A DNA stretch of 54,010 nt from assembly GCF_003207795.1 (NCBI RefSeq), contig NZ_NIRT01000022.1, positions 1-54,010 of the forward strand, read 5' to 3'. The notes beneath the pieces were generated by a model, which was given only the letters and a program-made list of their open reading frames with translations, searched no databases and was not told the DNA's origin. Positions 1 to 6,330 of the stretch are shown piece by piece. How positions within the stretch are numbered: position 1 is the first letter of the stretch; each line of letters begins with the position of its first letter. This DNA is from Komagataeibacter nataicola. Lineage in GTDB: Bacteria > Pseudomonadota > Alphaproteobacteria > Acetobacterales > Acetobacteraceae. Made by a program: the position numbers and the translations under genes.

Positions 1-149
1 CAGTCTGCGTGGCCTTGCAAAAGTCACGACTGAATGGACCCTCGTCGCTCTCGCATACAACTGCAAAAGAATGGCACGGCTTCAGGCAGCATAAGCCGGG
101 TCAGCCTCGGCGTTATCAGCCGCAAAATGCCCAACCCGACAGGCTGCTA
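1..149 (+). mobile_element. 3' end of an insertion sequence (IS1182-like), cut by the window edge
   Basis: The segment holds the last codons of a transposase (2-94), a short non-coding tail, and a terminal repeat at 130-149 (CCCAACCCGACAGGCTGCTA). The same 20 bases occur in inverse complement at 53912-53931, in front of a transposase start, so this is the right end of the same kind of element. The family name is from memory of similar transposases and is less certain than the IS call. Confidence 0.75.
2..94 (+). CDS. transposase, C-terminal fragment
   Basis: This open frame runs in from the window edge and stops with TAA at 92-94. The visible 30 residues include the stretch TLVALAYNCKRMARL, which resembles the conserved C-terminus of DDE transposases of the IS1182/IS5 type (ALAYNLKRM-like). 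It is incomplete only because the window begins inside it. The terminal inverted repeat of the element follows 35 bp downstream. Confidence 0.7.
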   Translation, partial: SLRGLAKVTTEWTLVALAYNCKRMARLQAA

Positions 150-200
150 GTGTCATAACATTTGGCGCGCCCTTTATAAGATAGAAAGCGGAGTCAACGC

Positions 201-1085
201 GTGGACTGGGATAAACTCCGGATATTTCATGCTGTAGCCGAGGCAGGGTCCTTCACCCATGCCGGCGACGTGCTTAACCTGAGCCAGTCTGCGGTATCGC
301 GGCAGATTTCAGCCCTGGAAGAAGCGCTGCAGGTTCCCCTTTTCCACCGGCATGCCCGGGGGCTGATCCTGACCGAGCAGGGCGAGACGCTGAACCAGAC
401 GGTTCGGGAAGTCTTCTCCAAGCTCGCCATGACCCAGTCCCTGCTGACGGAAAGCAAGGAAAAGGCGGCCGGTCGGCTACGGGTCACCACCACAACCGGC
501 TTTGGCACCTGCTGGCTCACGCCACGGCTGCACCGGTTCATGGAAACCAACCCTGATATTTCGATCACCCTGATCCTGGAAGATAACGACCTCGATCTGG
601 GCATGCGCGAAGCCGACGTGGCCGTGCGCATGCACCCGCCCCGCCAGCCGGATCTGATCCAGCGGCATCTTGCTGACTTCCCGCTGCCGATCTATGCCTC
701 GCAGTCGTATCTCAACGATTACGGCACGCCGCGCACGCTGGAAGAACTCAACGCCCACAAGCTGATCCTGTTCGGGGGGTATCACCCGCCCGTGCCGCAC
801 ATCAACTGGCTGGCCGAGACCGGCGTGCCATCCGATGAGCGCCGCCAGGCCCGCCTTGAGGTCAACAGCCTCGCCGCCATGGCGGGCGCAATCGCGGCTG
901 GCATCGGCATTGGCTCGATTCCGCTTTATGCGGCATCGCAGTACCCCAACCTTGTCAAGATTCTGCCCGAAGTGCCGCTGCCCACGGTAGATGCCTACTT
1001 CGTCTACCCCGAGGAACTGCGCACCTCCAAGCGCGTGGCCGTTTTCCGTGACTTCCTGCTCGCGGAAATCAACGCCCGCCACTAA
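201..1085 (+). CDS. LysR-family transcriptional regulator
   Basis: This 294-residue protein has the LysR layout: an N-terminal winged helix-turn-helix (about residues 1-60, with the recognition-helix stretch SQSAVSRQISALEE near 28-41) and a C-terminal substrate-binding domain of two Rossmann-like lobes (about 90-290). I chose the GTG at 201 because AAGCGGAG lies upstream at 187-194 and the protein then begins MDWDKLRIFHAVAEAGSF, as in close alphaproteobacterial LysR proteins. LysR genes usually control a divergent neighbour. Here an insertion sequence lies directly upstream, so any natural partner is absent or outside the window. The effector and targets cannot be told from the sequence. Confidence 0.9.
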   Translation: MDWDKLRIFHAVAEAGSFTHAGDVLNLSQSAVSRQISALEEALQVPLFHRHARGLILTEQGETLNQTVREVFSKLAMTQSLLTESKEKAAGRLRVTTTTGFGTCWLTPRLHRFMETNPDISITLILEDNDLDLGMREADVAVRMHPPRQPDLIQRHLADFPLPIYASQSYLNDYGTPRTLEELNAHKLILFGGYHPPVPHINWLAETGVPSDERRQARLEVNSLAAMAGAIAAGIGIGSIPLYAASQYPNLVKILPEVPLPTVDAYFVYPEELRTSKRVAVFRDFLLAEINARH

Positions 1086-1194
1086 GCGGGCATGATTTCA
1101 CCCGCGCCGGTTCATTCCGGCCGGGTGGCGCGGACAGGACAGGTGCCGACGCAGGACTGCCCACAGCCCCGCGCGGCGCCAGACAAGGAACGCG

Positions 1195-1270
1195 CCGGAA
1201 GCTTCCGGACCGCTTTTTGCCAAAAGCCTGAAGGAGCATCGCCCTTCAAGAAAGGCGACTCCCGGAAACG
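1195..1270. repeat. composite intergenic palindrome between convergent lysR and ihfB
   Basis: The element starts with a perfect 14-bp palindrome (CCGGAAGCTTCCGG, 1195-1208). It continues with a hairpin GCTTTT-TGCC-AAAAGC (1212-1227) and a second stem-forming stretch, and closes with CCCGGAAACG at 1261-1270, which can pair with the first arm. It lies between two genes reading toward each other, so it may end transcription from both sides. Related elements are at 9881-9964 and 44701-44749. Confidence 0.5.
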
Positions 1271-1324
1271 TCTCTCTTCCTGTTTCAATATATCGTTAAA
1301 AAAACAGAATGCCCGCCGCCTCGT

Positions 1325-1618
1325 TCAATCGGCGGCAGGGGCCGAATTGACGCGTTCGCGCAGTTCCTTGCCTGCCTTGAAGAAGGGCACCACCTTCTCA
1401 TCCACCGATACACTCTCCCCCGTGCGGGGATTGCGCCCGGTGCGGGCATCACGCTTCTTGACGGTAAATGCGCCAAAACCACGCAGTTCCACCCGATCGC
1501 CATGCATCAGGGCATTGCTGATTTCAGCAAAGATGACCTGAACGATACGTTCCACATCCCGCGGGGGGATATGGGGGCGGGCTGCGGCAAGCTCGGCAAT
1601 CAATTCCGATCTGGTCAT
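1325..1618 (-). CDS. ihfB: integration host factor subunit beta (HU/IHF family DNA-bending protein)
   Basis: This 97-residue protein is full length for the HU/IHF family. It begins [11 protein letters not shown], has the [10 protein letters not shown] core near residues 48-57, and carries the beta-arm motif RNPRTGE, whose proline intercalates between base pairs at the DNA bend. IHF is a heterodimer that bends DNA at specific sites; the alpha subunit is not in this window. GAGGGGAA lies just upstream of the start. The gene is 27 bp downstream of sppA and probably shares its transcript. The sppA-ihfB order is common in alphaproteobacteria, often behind rpsA, but here mucR is upstream instead. 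Confidence 0.93.
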   Translation of the reverse strand: MTRSELIAELAAARPHIPPRDVERIVQVIFAEISNALMHGDRVELRGFGAFTVKKRDARTGRNPRTGESVSVDEKVVPFFKAGKELRERVNSAPAAD

Positions 1619-1645
1619 CCTGTTCCCCTCAAATTAAACAAGAAA

Positions 1646-2599
1646 TTATAGTTTCCAGATCGCAACGGCCCCGTCAAGCATACTACTTTCTTTCAACAGC
1701 ATTTGTGCCCCCGGCACGCCTGACAGCACGCCCGCAATCCAGTGCCGCCAGTTTACCCGGGTCGCCTGCGGCCCAATATCGGTAACCGGCGCATCATCGG
1801 GCAAAAGCGTGGTTTTAAGCAACCACTGTCGCGCATCATCAAGCGAGCCGATCTGGTCAACAAGCCCAAGCCCGAGCGCCTGCTGGCCGGTATAGGGGCG
1901 GCCATCGGCCAGTTCACGCACGCGCTCGGGCGGCATGTGCCGGTCCTGCGCCACGACGGTAACGAAAAAACCGTAAAGATCGGCAATGACACCCTGCAAC
2001 ATCTCACGCCCCTGTGGCGAGAGCGGCTGCACGGCGGAAGGCTGGCCCTTCATGGGGCCGGATACAAGCTGGTCCACATGCACGCCCACCCGTTCAAGCA
2101 GGCCGGAAACATCGGGCGATTCCAGCAGCACGCCAATCGAGCCGGTCAGGGTGGAACGGTTGGCGAAAATTCGGCTGGCCGGTACCGACACCATATACCC
2201 TGCCGAAGCCGCAACACTGCCCATGGACACGACAACCGGCTTGCGGCGCGCAAATGCCGCCACGGCATCATGCAGCACTTCACCACCCGTTACCGCGCCG
2301 CCAGGGCTGTTGACTTCAAGCACCAGCCCCTTGACCGAGGCATCATCCGCCGCCTTTTTCAGCGCCTCGACATTTTCATGCTCATCACTGCCAATGACCC
2401 CCGCAAGCTTGAGGTGCGCAAGATGCGGGGCGTGACCGGCCAGGCCGCCCGAGCGGCCAACGGCGAACAGGCAGGCAAGAACAAAAAAAGCCACGGCACT
2501 TCCCCGCCAGAGCAGAAGCTGGCGGCGGCGTGACGTGGCATGCACAGACATATCGGGGCTGGTATCCATGGTCAGGGCAATACCATGGATACCGCTCAT
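1646..2599 (-). CDS. sppA: signal peptide peptidase SppA (S49 family serine protease)
   Basis: SppA degrades signal peptides left in the inner membrane after protein export. One hydrophobic anchor is at about residues 28-48, followed by the S49 domain. The family nucleophile serine fits Ser132 in AASAGYM, and the general-base lysine fits Lys184 in SGPMKGQP. The SPGG turn is at 98-101. At 317 residues it matches the short, single-domain form. The start is uncertain: ATGs at 2599, 2569 and 2551 are in frame and none has a good ribosome binding site. A perfect inverted repeat at 2561-2593 covers this region. The gene lies 36 bp downstream of mucR and 27 bp upstream of ihfB. Confidence 0.9.
   Translation of the reverse strand: MSGIHGIALTMDTSPDMSVHATSRRRQLLLWRGSAVAFFVLACLFAVGRSGGLAGHAPHLAHLKLAGVIGSDEHENVEALKKAADDASVKGLVLEVNSPGGAVTGGEVLHDAVAAFARRKPVVVSMGSVAASAGYMVSVPASRIFANRSTLTGSIGVLLESPDVSGLLERVGVHVDQLVSGPMKGQPSAVQPLSPQGREMLQGVIADLYGFFVTVVAQDRHMPPERVRELADGRPYTGQQALGLGLVDQIGSLDDARQWLLKTTLLPDDAPVTDIGPQATRVNWRHWIAGVLSGVPGAQMLLKESSMLDGAVAIWKL
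2561..2593. repeat. perfect 12-bp inverted repeat at the 5' end of sppA
   Basis: GGTATCCATGGT (2561-2572) and ACCATGGATACC (2582-2593) are exact reverse complements separated by 9 bases. In sppA mRNA this would form a stable hairpin over the first codons, including one of the candidate ATG starts (2569). It could instead be a protein-binding operator between mucR and sppA. Confidence 0.7.
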
Positions 2600-2635
2600 A
2601 CCGAAGACAGGATCAAACGCAAAAGCAGGCCCGCA

Positions 2636-3118
2636 TCACGCCTTGCGTCGGCGGCCCGGACGCCCGCGGGCACCTTCTGCTCCACCGGCGTCAGGTGCTG
2701 CCGCAGCGGCGGAGGCTGCGGTGATCTTGCGGCCAAGGCCGATCTCACGCGCGAGGCTCGAACGCCGCTCGGCATAGTTGGGGGCGACCATGGGGTATTC
2801 GGCCGGCAGACCCCAGCGCTCACGGTACTGGTCGGGGGTCATGCCATAGGCGCTCTGCAGATGGCGCTTGAGCATCTTGAGTTTCTTGCCGTCTTCAAGG
2901 CAGACGATGTAATCGGCGAACACCGAGCGCTTGATGGGCACGGCAGGCTGGAGCTTTTCAGGCTCCTGTGCCGGGCGCCCCACGGTTGACAGTGCAGTGT
3001 AAACATTACGGATCAGGTCAGGCAGCACATCCGCGCCGACACTGTTATTGGAAACATGCGCCGACACGATCTGTGCGGTCAGTTCCAGACACGAGAAATC
3101 CTGTTCAGTATCAGCCAT
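2636..3118 (-). CDS. mucR: MucR/Ros-family transcriptional regulator
   Basis: This 160-residue protein matches the alphaproteobacterial MucR/Ros family of zinc-finger-like regulators, which control exopolysaccharide, motility and surface genes. The family signature is clear: YIVCLEDGKKLKMLKRHL at about residues 90-107, then YGMTPDQYRERWGLPAEYPMV. Only one cysteine remains in the finger region, as in many MucR proteins, so classical C2H2 zinc coordination is doubtful. The C-terminus is an alanine- and arginine-rich tail. It may head a leftward group with sppA and ihfB. Upstream is a long AT-rich region with a short inverted repeat (3152-3168) that could be its own operator, since family members often repress themselves. 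Confidence 0.9.
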   Translation of the reverse strand: MADTEQDFSCLELTAQIVSAHVSNNSVGADVLPDLIRNVYTALSTVGRPAQEPEKLQPAVPIKRSVFADYIVCLEDGKKLKMLKRHLQSAYGMTPDQYRERWGLPAEYPMVAPNYAERRSSLAREIGLGRKITAASAAAAAPDAGGAEGARGRPGRRRKA

Positions 3119-3496
3119 CGTTTTTGCGCCTCTTTAACTTACAATAAAATTTCGTGATTTATTCACGATCCCTCATTACGTCTACATATACGCACAGACT
3201 TTTTAATACAATACTCGGCATTGAACCGACTTCTCTTATTCTGTTTTCCTATACATCTTATATTATATGGAACATCCAGTATTAAATAACGACGCCACTG
3301 AAAATCATTTATTTGTATAAAATTGATTCAAAACGCATCAAAAACACTCGACCGCAGGACTTCTGGCCATCATATGGACGTTTTTTGCGAGATGCTTTCA
3401 TCAGAACGCTTCGGAAAATGCCGCCATTTTGAACAAAGGCGACATTCCGGAAAAACTTTTATTGTTTCTGTCAATAGATTGTTCTGAACCGCGCCA
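3119..3496. other. AT-rich intergenic region upstream of mucR
   Basis: About 380 bases hold no convincing gene and are much richer in A+T than the flanks. A short inverted repeat, TCGTGA-TTTAT-TCACGA (3152-3168), lies 34 bp upstream of the mucR start. MucR/Ros proteins bind AT-rich DNA with low sequence specificity, so the region is a plausible promoter and autoregulatory zone. That role is an inference. Confidence 0.4.
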
Positions 3497-3901
3497 TCAC
3501 GATTCCATATATATACGGGCAAAGCAGGCCGCCGCCTCATCCTTTGCCGGGCTTGGGGCCGCCGCCCCCCGGCGCACCAGGCCTGCGAGGCGCTCCATGT
3601 CGAAATCCGGATCGCATACGGCACAGATCAGGCGCACGCGCATCTCCTCCATACTATCCTTAATACTGTAAATGACCTGCCGGGCTTCCTTGCGGGTTAT
3701 AACAATTTCGGCACGCCGAAGTTCCGCAAGCTGCTGGCTCAGGGTTGGCTGGCCGATACCGGTCTCGCATTCGATCTGGCCCACGCTCTTTTCGCCTTCA
3801 AGCAGGCAGGCCAGCACCATGAGCCGCTGGGGCTGGGCCAGAAGCCGCAGGCGCTGCACAAGGCTTTCGGCCACTTCGCGTGTTCTTGGCATTTTGGGCA
3901 T
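3497..3901 (-). CDS. ArsR-family regulator of the BigR/SqrR (persulfide-sensing) type
   Basis: This 134-residue protein has the ArsR winged helix (SVGQIECETGIGQPTLSQQL at about residues 39-58). It resembles BigR and SqrR, repressors that release DNA when two cysteines form a polysulfide bridge. Cys32 in VLACLLEGE falls where the first sensor cysteine of BigR lies (LVCTLVEGE). Cys93 and Cys96 in LICAVC fall near the second. Cys45 and Cys126 are also present. It is transcribed away from a TauE/SafE sulfite-exporter family gene, with about 210 bp between them, which fits a sulfide- or sulfite-responsive pair. A metal-sensing ArsR is the main alternative. The family call is firm; the ligand is inferred. 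Confidence 0.8.
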   Translation of the reverse strand: MPKMPRTREVAESLVQRLRLLAQPQRLMVLACLLEGEKSVGQIECETGIGQPTLSQQLAELRRAEIVITRKEARQVIYSIKDSMEEMRVRLICAVCDPDFDMERLAGLVRRGAAAPSPAKDEAAACFARIYMES

Positions 3902-3993
3902 GGGTATTCCCTCTCAGCTGGCGGTGTTTACGCGTGCTGTACCATATTTACCCCCGCGTGACAGCAAGCTGCCGCCCGGAGGCATATAGTGCT

Positions 3994-4039
3994 TGATAAA
4001 ATACATACATAATATACTAAAAAGATAAACCATTTATCA
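3994..4039. promoter_or_regulatory. AT-rich inverted repeat between the ArsR-type regulator and tauE (candidate operator)
   Basis: TGATAAA (3994-4000) and TTTATCA (4033-4039) are exact reverse complements around an AT-rich core containing TATACT. The core is the only AT-rich stretch between the divergent genes, so it is the likeliest place for their promoters and for binding by the regulator at 3497-3901. The spacing is wide for a single ArsR site, so confidence is low. Confidence 0.3.
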
Positions 4040-4112
4040 GGCCCCGCGAACCGGACTTACCGCATGCCCCCAGCCGCCCCGCCCCAGCGCCCGATGCCGC
4101 CCGGCATGCCCC

Positions 4113-4901
4113 ATGACTGACCTGGCGCAGATCGCCCTCGGGCTGGGCAGCGGCGGTATCATCGGGTTCACGCTCGGGCTTGTGGGCGGGGGCGGCTCCA
4201 TCCTGGCCGTGCCGCTGCTGCTTTACGTGGTGGGCATGGCCGACCCGCACCGCGCCATCGGCACCAGTGCGGTCGCCGTCACGGTCAATGCCCTGTTCAA
4301 CCTCGCCAGTCATGCCCGGGCAGGCAACGTGCGGTGGGCCTGCGCGGGCGTGTTCGCTGGCGCAGGCGTGGGCGGCGCGCTGGTCGGGGCGGCGTGCGGC
4401 AAGGTCATCAACGGGCAGCACCTGCTGTTCCTGTTCGCGCTGGTCATGCTGGGTGTTGGCGGCCTGATGACGCGTGGCTGCCGCACGGGCGCGCAGCCCC
4501 CCGCCCCAGCCGAGCGCACCACCATGACGCCGGTACTGCTTTATGGGGTGGCGACAGGCTTCTGCTCGGGCTTCTTCGGTATTGGCGGCGGCTTCCTGAT
4601 CGTGCCCGCATTGCTGGCGGCAACGGGCATGCCCATGCTTAATGCCATCGCGACCTCGCTGGTGGCAGTGTGCGCCTTCGGGCTGACCACATCGCTCAGC
4701 TATGCTGCGGCCGGAATGGTTGACCTGCCCATGGCGGCCATACTGGTGGCGGGCGGAATGGCCGGCGGCCTGGGCGGCACGCTGGCGGCACGCTCGCTGG
4801 GCCGCCAGCCGCAACGCCTGCGGCTGATCTTTGCATGCCTGATCTTTATCGTGGCAGTCTACATGATGTGGCGCAGCGTGCGGGCCATGGGCCTTGTCTG
4901 A
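4113..4901 (+). CDS. TauE/SafE-family membrane permease (sulfite/sulfonate exporter type)
   Basis: This 262-residue protein is almost entirely hydrophobic, with about eight predicted membrane helices in two similar halves. Each half opens with a glycine-rich signature: GLVGGGGSILAVPLLLY near residues 22-38 and GFFGIGGGFLIVPALL near 150-165. This is the TauE/SafE (DUF81) arrangement; members move sulfite, sulfoacetate or other small organic anions across the inner membrane. The divergent BigR-like regulator supports a sulfur role. The substrate cannot be read from the sequence. The gene stands alone, 51 bp before the UdgX gene. Confidence 0.85.
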   Translation: MTDLAQIALGLGSGGIIGFTLGLVGGGGSILAVPLLLYVVGMADPHRAIGTSAVAVTVNALFNLASHARAGNVRWACAGVFAGAGVGGALVGAACGKVINGQHLLFLFALVMLGVGGLMTRGCRTGAQPPAPAERTTMTPVLLYGVATGFCSGFFGIGGGFLIVPALLAATGMPMLNAIATSLVAVCAFGLTTSLSYAAAGMVDLPMAAILVAGGMAGGLGGTLAARSLGRQPQRLRLIFACLIFIVAVYMMWRSVRAMGLV

Positions 4902-4952
4902 CACCGCGCGGGCGCTACCGCGCCTGCCTGCCACCGCGATGAGACCGCTGCC

Positions 4953-6188
4953 ATGCCCCATGTAACCGTCACCCTCGCCCATGAAGCCGACTTCGCGGGC
5001 TGGCGATCCGCCACGCGCAGCCTTGCCGGTCGCCACACCCCGCCTGCCAACATTGCATGGCGGATCGCAACCGATACCGAATCCGCAGCCCTGCCCGCGC
5101 CAGACCCGGCAGCCGCGCGCTTTACCGTGCCGCGCGCGGTCATGCAGCTTGCGGCCATCATGGTGCAGTCCGCCCTGCCCGACCGCTTCGCCCTCGCCTA
5201 TACGCTGGTTTATGACCATGTCATGGGCGCGCCGACCGATCGCCCTGATGAAGATGAGGCAGCCCGCATGGCCGGAGCGAAGGAAGACGTCCTCACCCGG
5301 ACCCGGCACCTGCGCGATGAAATCCGCCATGCCCTTTCCCGCCATGATGGCACGGCCCCCTATCAGAGCCACGTGGACACCACCAGCCATGTGCCCGAAA
5401 GCAATGCGCGCTTTCTGACCCTGCAGCTCTCGTTCGCCCCCTGGCAACTTGACATGCCGGACCGCACCCTGCGCTGGACCGGAAAGGCTATGCTGCACGA
5501 AGCCCCCGGCCAGGTGCCACAGCCGCTTGACCCGACCAGCCTGCCGCCACCCGCCCTGCCCATGGTGCCCGACCTTGATATTGCCCGCATCACATCGTTG
5601 CGCGCGGTGGCGCTGGCGGCGAAAACATGCCTGATCTGCCCCATGGCCGCGCATGCCACCCAGACCGTGTTTGGCGAAGGCCGGGAAACGGCGCGCATGA
5701 TGTTCGTGGGTGAACAGCCCGGTGACATTGAAGACCGCGCAGGCCGCCCCTTTGTCGGCCCGGCGGGCCAGTTATTCGACCGCGCCCTGCATGAGGCCGG
5801 AATCGAGCGGGATGACACTTACGTGACCAATACGGTCAAGCACTTCAAATTCCGCCGCACCCCCACGCGCCGCATCCATGAAAAGGCAGGCCCGGCGGAA
5901 ATTGCGGCATGCGCTCCGTGGCTTGCCGCCGAGCGGCGGATCATCCGCCCTGCGGTGGTGGTCATGCTTGGCGTCACGGCGGCCTCGGCGCTGCTGGGGC
6001 GCAGCGTGACCATAAGCCGCGAGCGTTCGCGCATCATTACACTGGCGGATGGATCGAACGGACTCGTAACGGTTCACCCGTCTTACCTGCTGCGCCTGCC
6101 CGATGAAACCACGCGGACACGCGAATATGACCGCTTTGTCAACGACCTGCGCCTGGCCGCAGGCTGCCTTGACCCCGCCATGACATAA
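4953..6188 (+). CDS. UdgX-family uracil-DNA binding protein with an N-terminal DUF4130-like region
   Basis: The C-terminal half (about residues 205-405) is a uracil-DNA glycosylase fold of the UdgX group. Motif A is GEQPGDIEDRAGRPFVGPAG (253-272). The group-specific loop TRRIHEK contains His309, equivalent to the histidine that in mycobacterial UdgX makes a covalent bond to uracil in DNA. The final motif is HPSYLLR (375-381). Cys226, Cys229 and Cys320 are candidate iron-sulfur ligands; I do not see an obvious fourth. The first 190 residues resemble the DUF4130/TIGR03915 region often fused to UdgX in alphaproteobacteria, though they look divergent. The role is uracil sensing or repair in DNA. 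The start at 4953 is the first good ATG after tauE. Confidence 0.85.
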   Translation: MPHVTVTLAHEADFAGWRSATRSLAGRHTPPANIAWRIATDTESAALPAPDPAAARFTVPRAVMQLAAIMVQSALPDRFALAYTLVYDHVMGAPTDRPDEDEAARMAGAKEDVLTRTRHLRDEIRHALSRHDGTAPYQSHVDTTSHVPESNARFLTLQLSFAPWQLDMPDRTLRWTGKAMLHEAPGQVPQPLDPTSLPPPALPMVPDLDIARITSLRAVALAAKTCLICPMAAHATQTVFGEGRETARMMFVGEQPGDIEDRAGRPFVGPAGQLFDRALHEAGIERDDTYVTNTVKHFKFRRTPTRRIHEKAGPAEIAACAPWLAAERRIIRPAVVVMLGVTAASALLGRSVTISRERSRIITLADGSNGLVTVHPSYLLRLPDETTRTREYDRFVNDLRLAAGCLDPAMT

Positions 6189-6207
6189 TCCGTCACGAGG
6201 AAAGCCG

Positions 6208-6330
6208 ATGCCTGATATGCACTCGCAACACCATTACGTTATGCCAAGATGGGTTATGGGTATGGGGCCCCTTGCCGCCGGAAGCCGTATATCGTGCCTG
6301 CAGACCTCAATCTTCTGCCTTCTTTTCTGA
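6208..6330 (+). CDS. possible 40-codon leader ORF overlapping the start of the FUSC gene
   Basis: A short frame begins ATG at 6208 behind a strong ribosome binding site (GAGGAAAG, 6197-6204) and ends TGA at 6328-6330. It starts 20 bp after the UdgX stop and overlaps the 5' part of the FUSC gene in another frame. The product (MPDMHSQHHYVMPRWVMGMG and 20 more residues) matches nothing I know. It could be a translated leader that couples expression to the exporter, the relic of a shifted start, or chance. Confidence 0.3.
   Translation: MPDMHSQHHYVMPRWVMGMGPLAAGSRISCLQTSIFCLLF

Noticed and set aside
4017-5654. A 545-codon open frame on the minus strand
   Set aside because: It lies opposite tauE and the UdgX gene, has no start signal and no recognisable domain. 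It shows the Gln/Arg/His-rich composition of an antisense shadow in GC-rich DNA.
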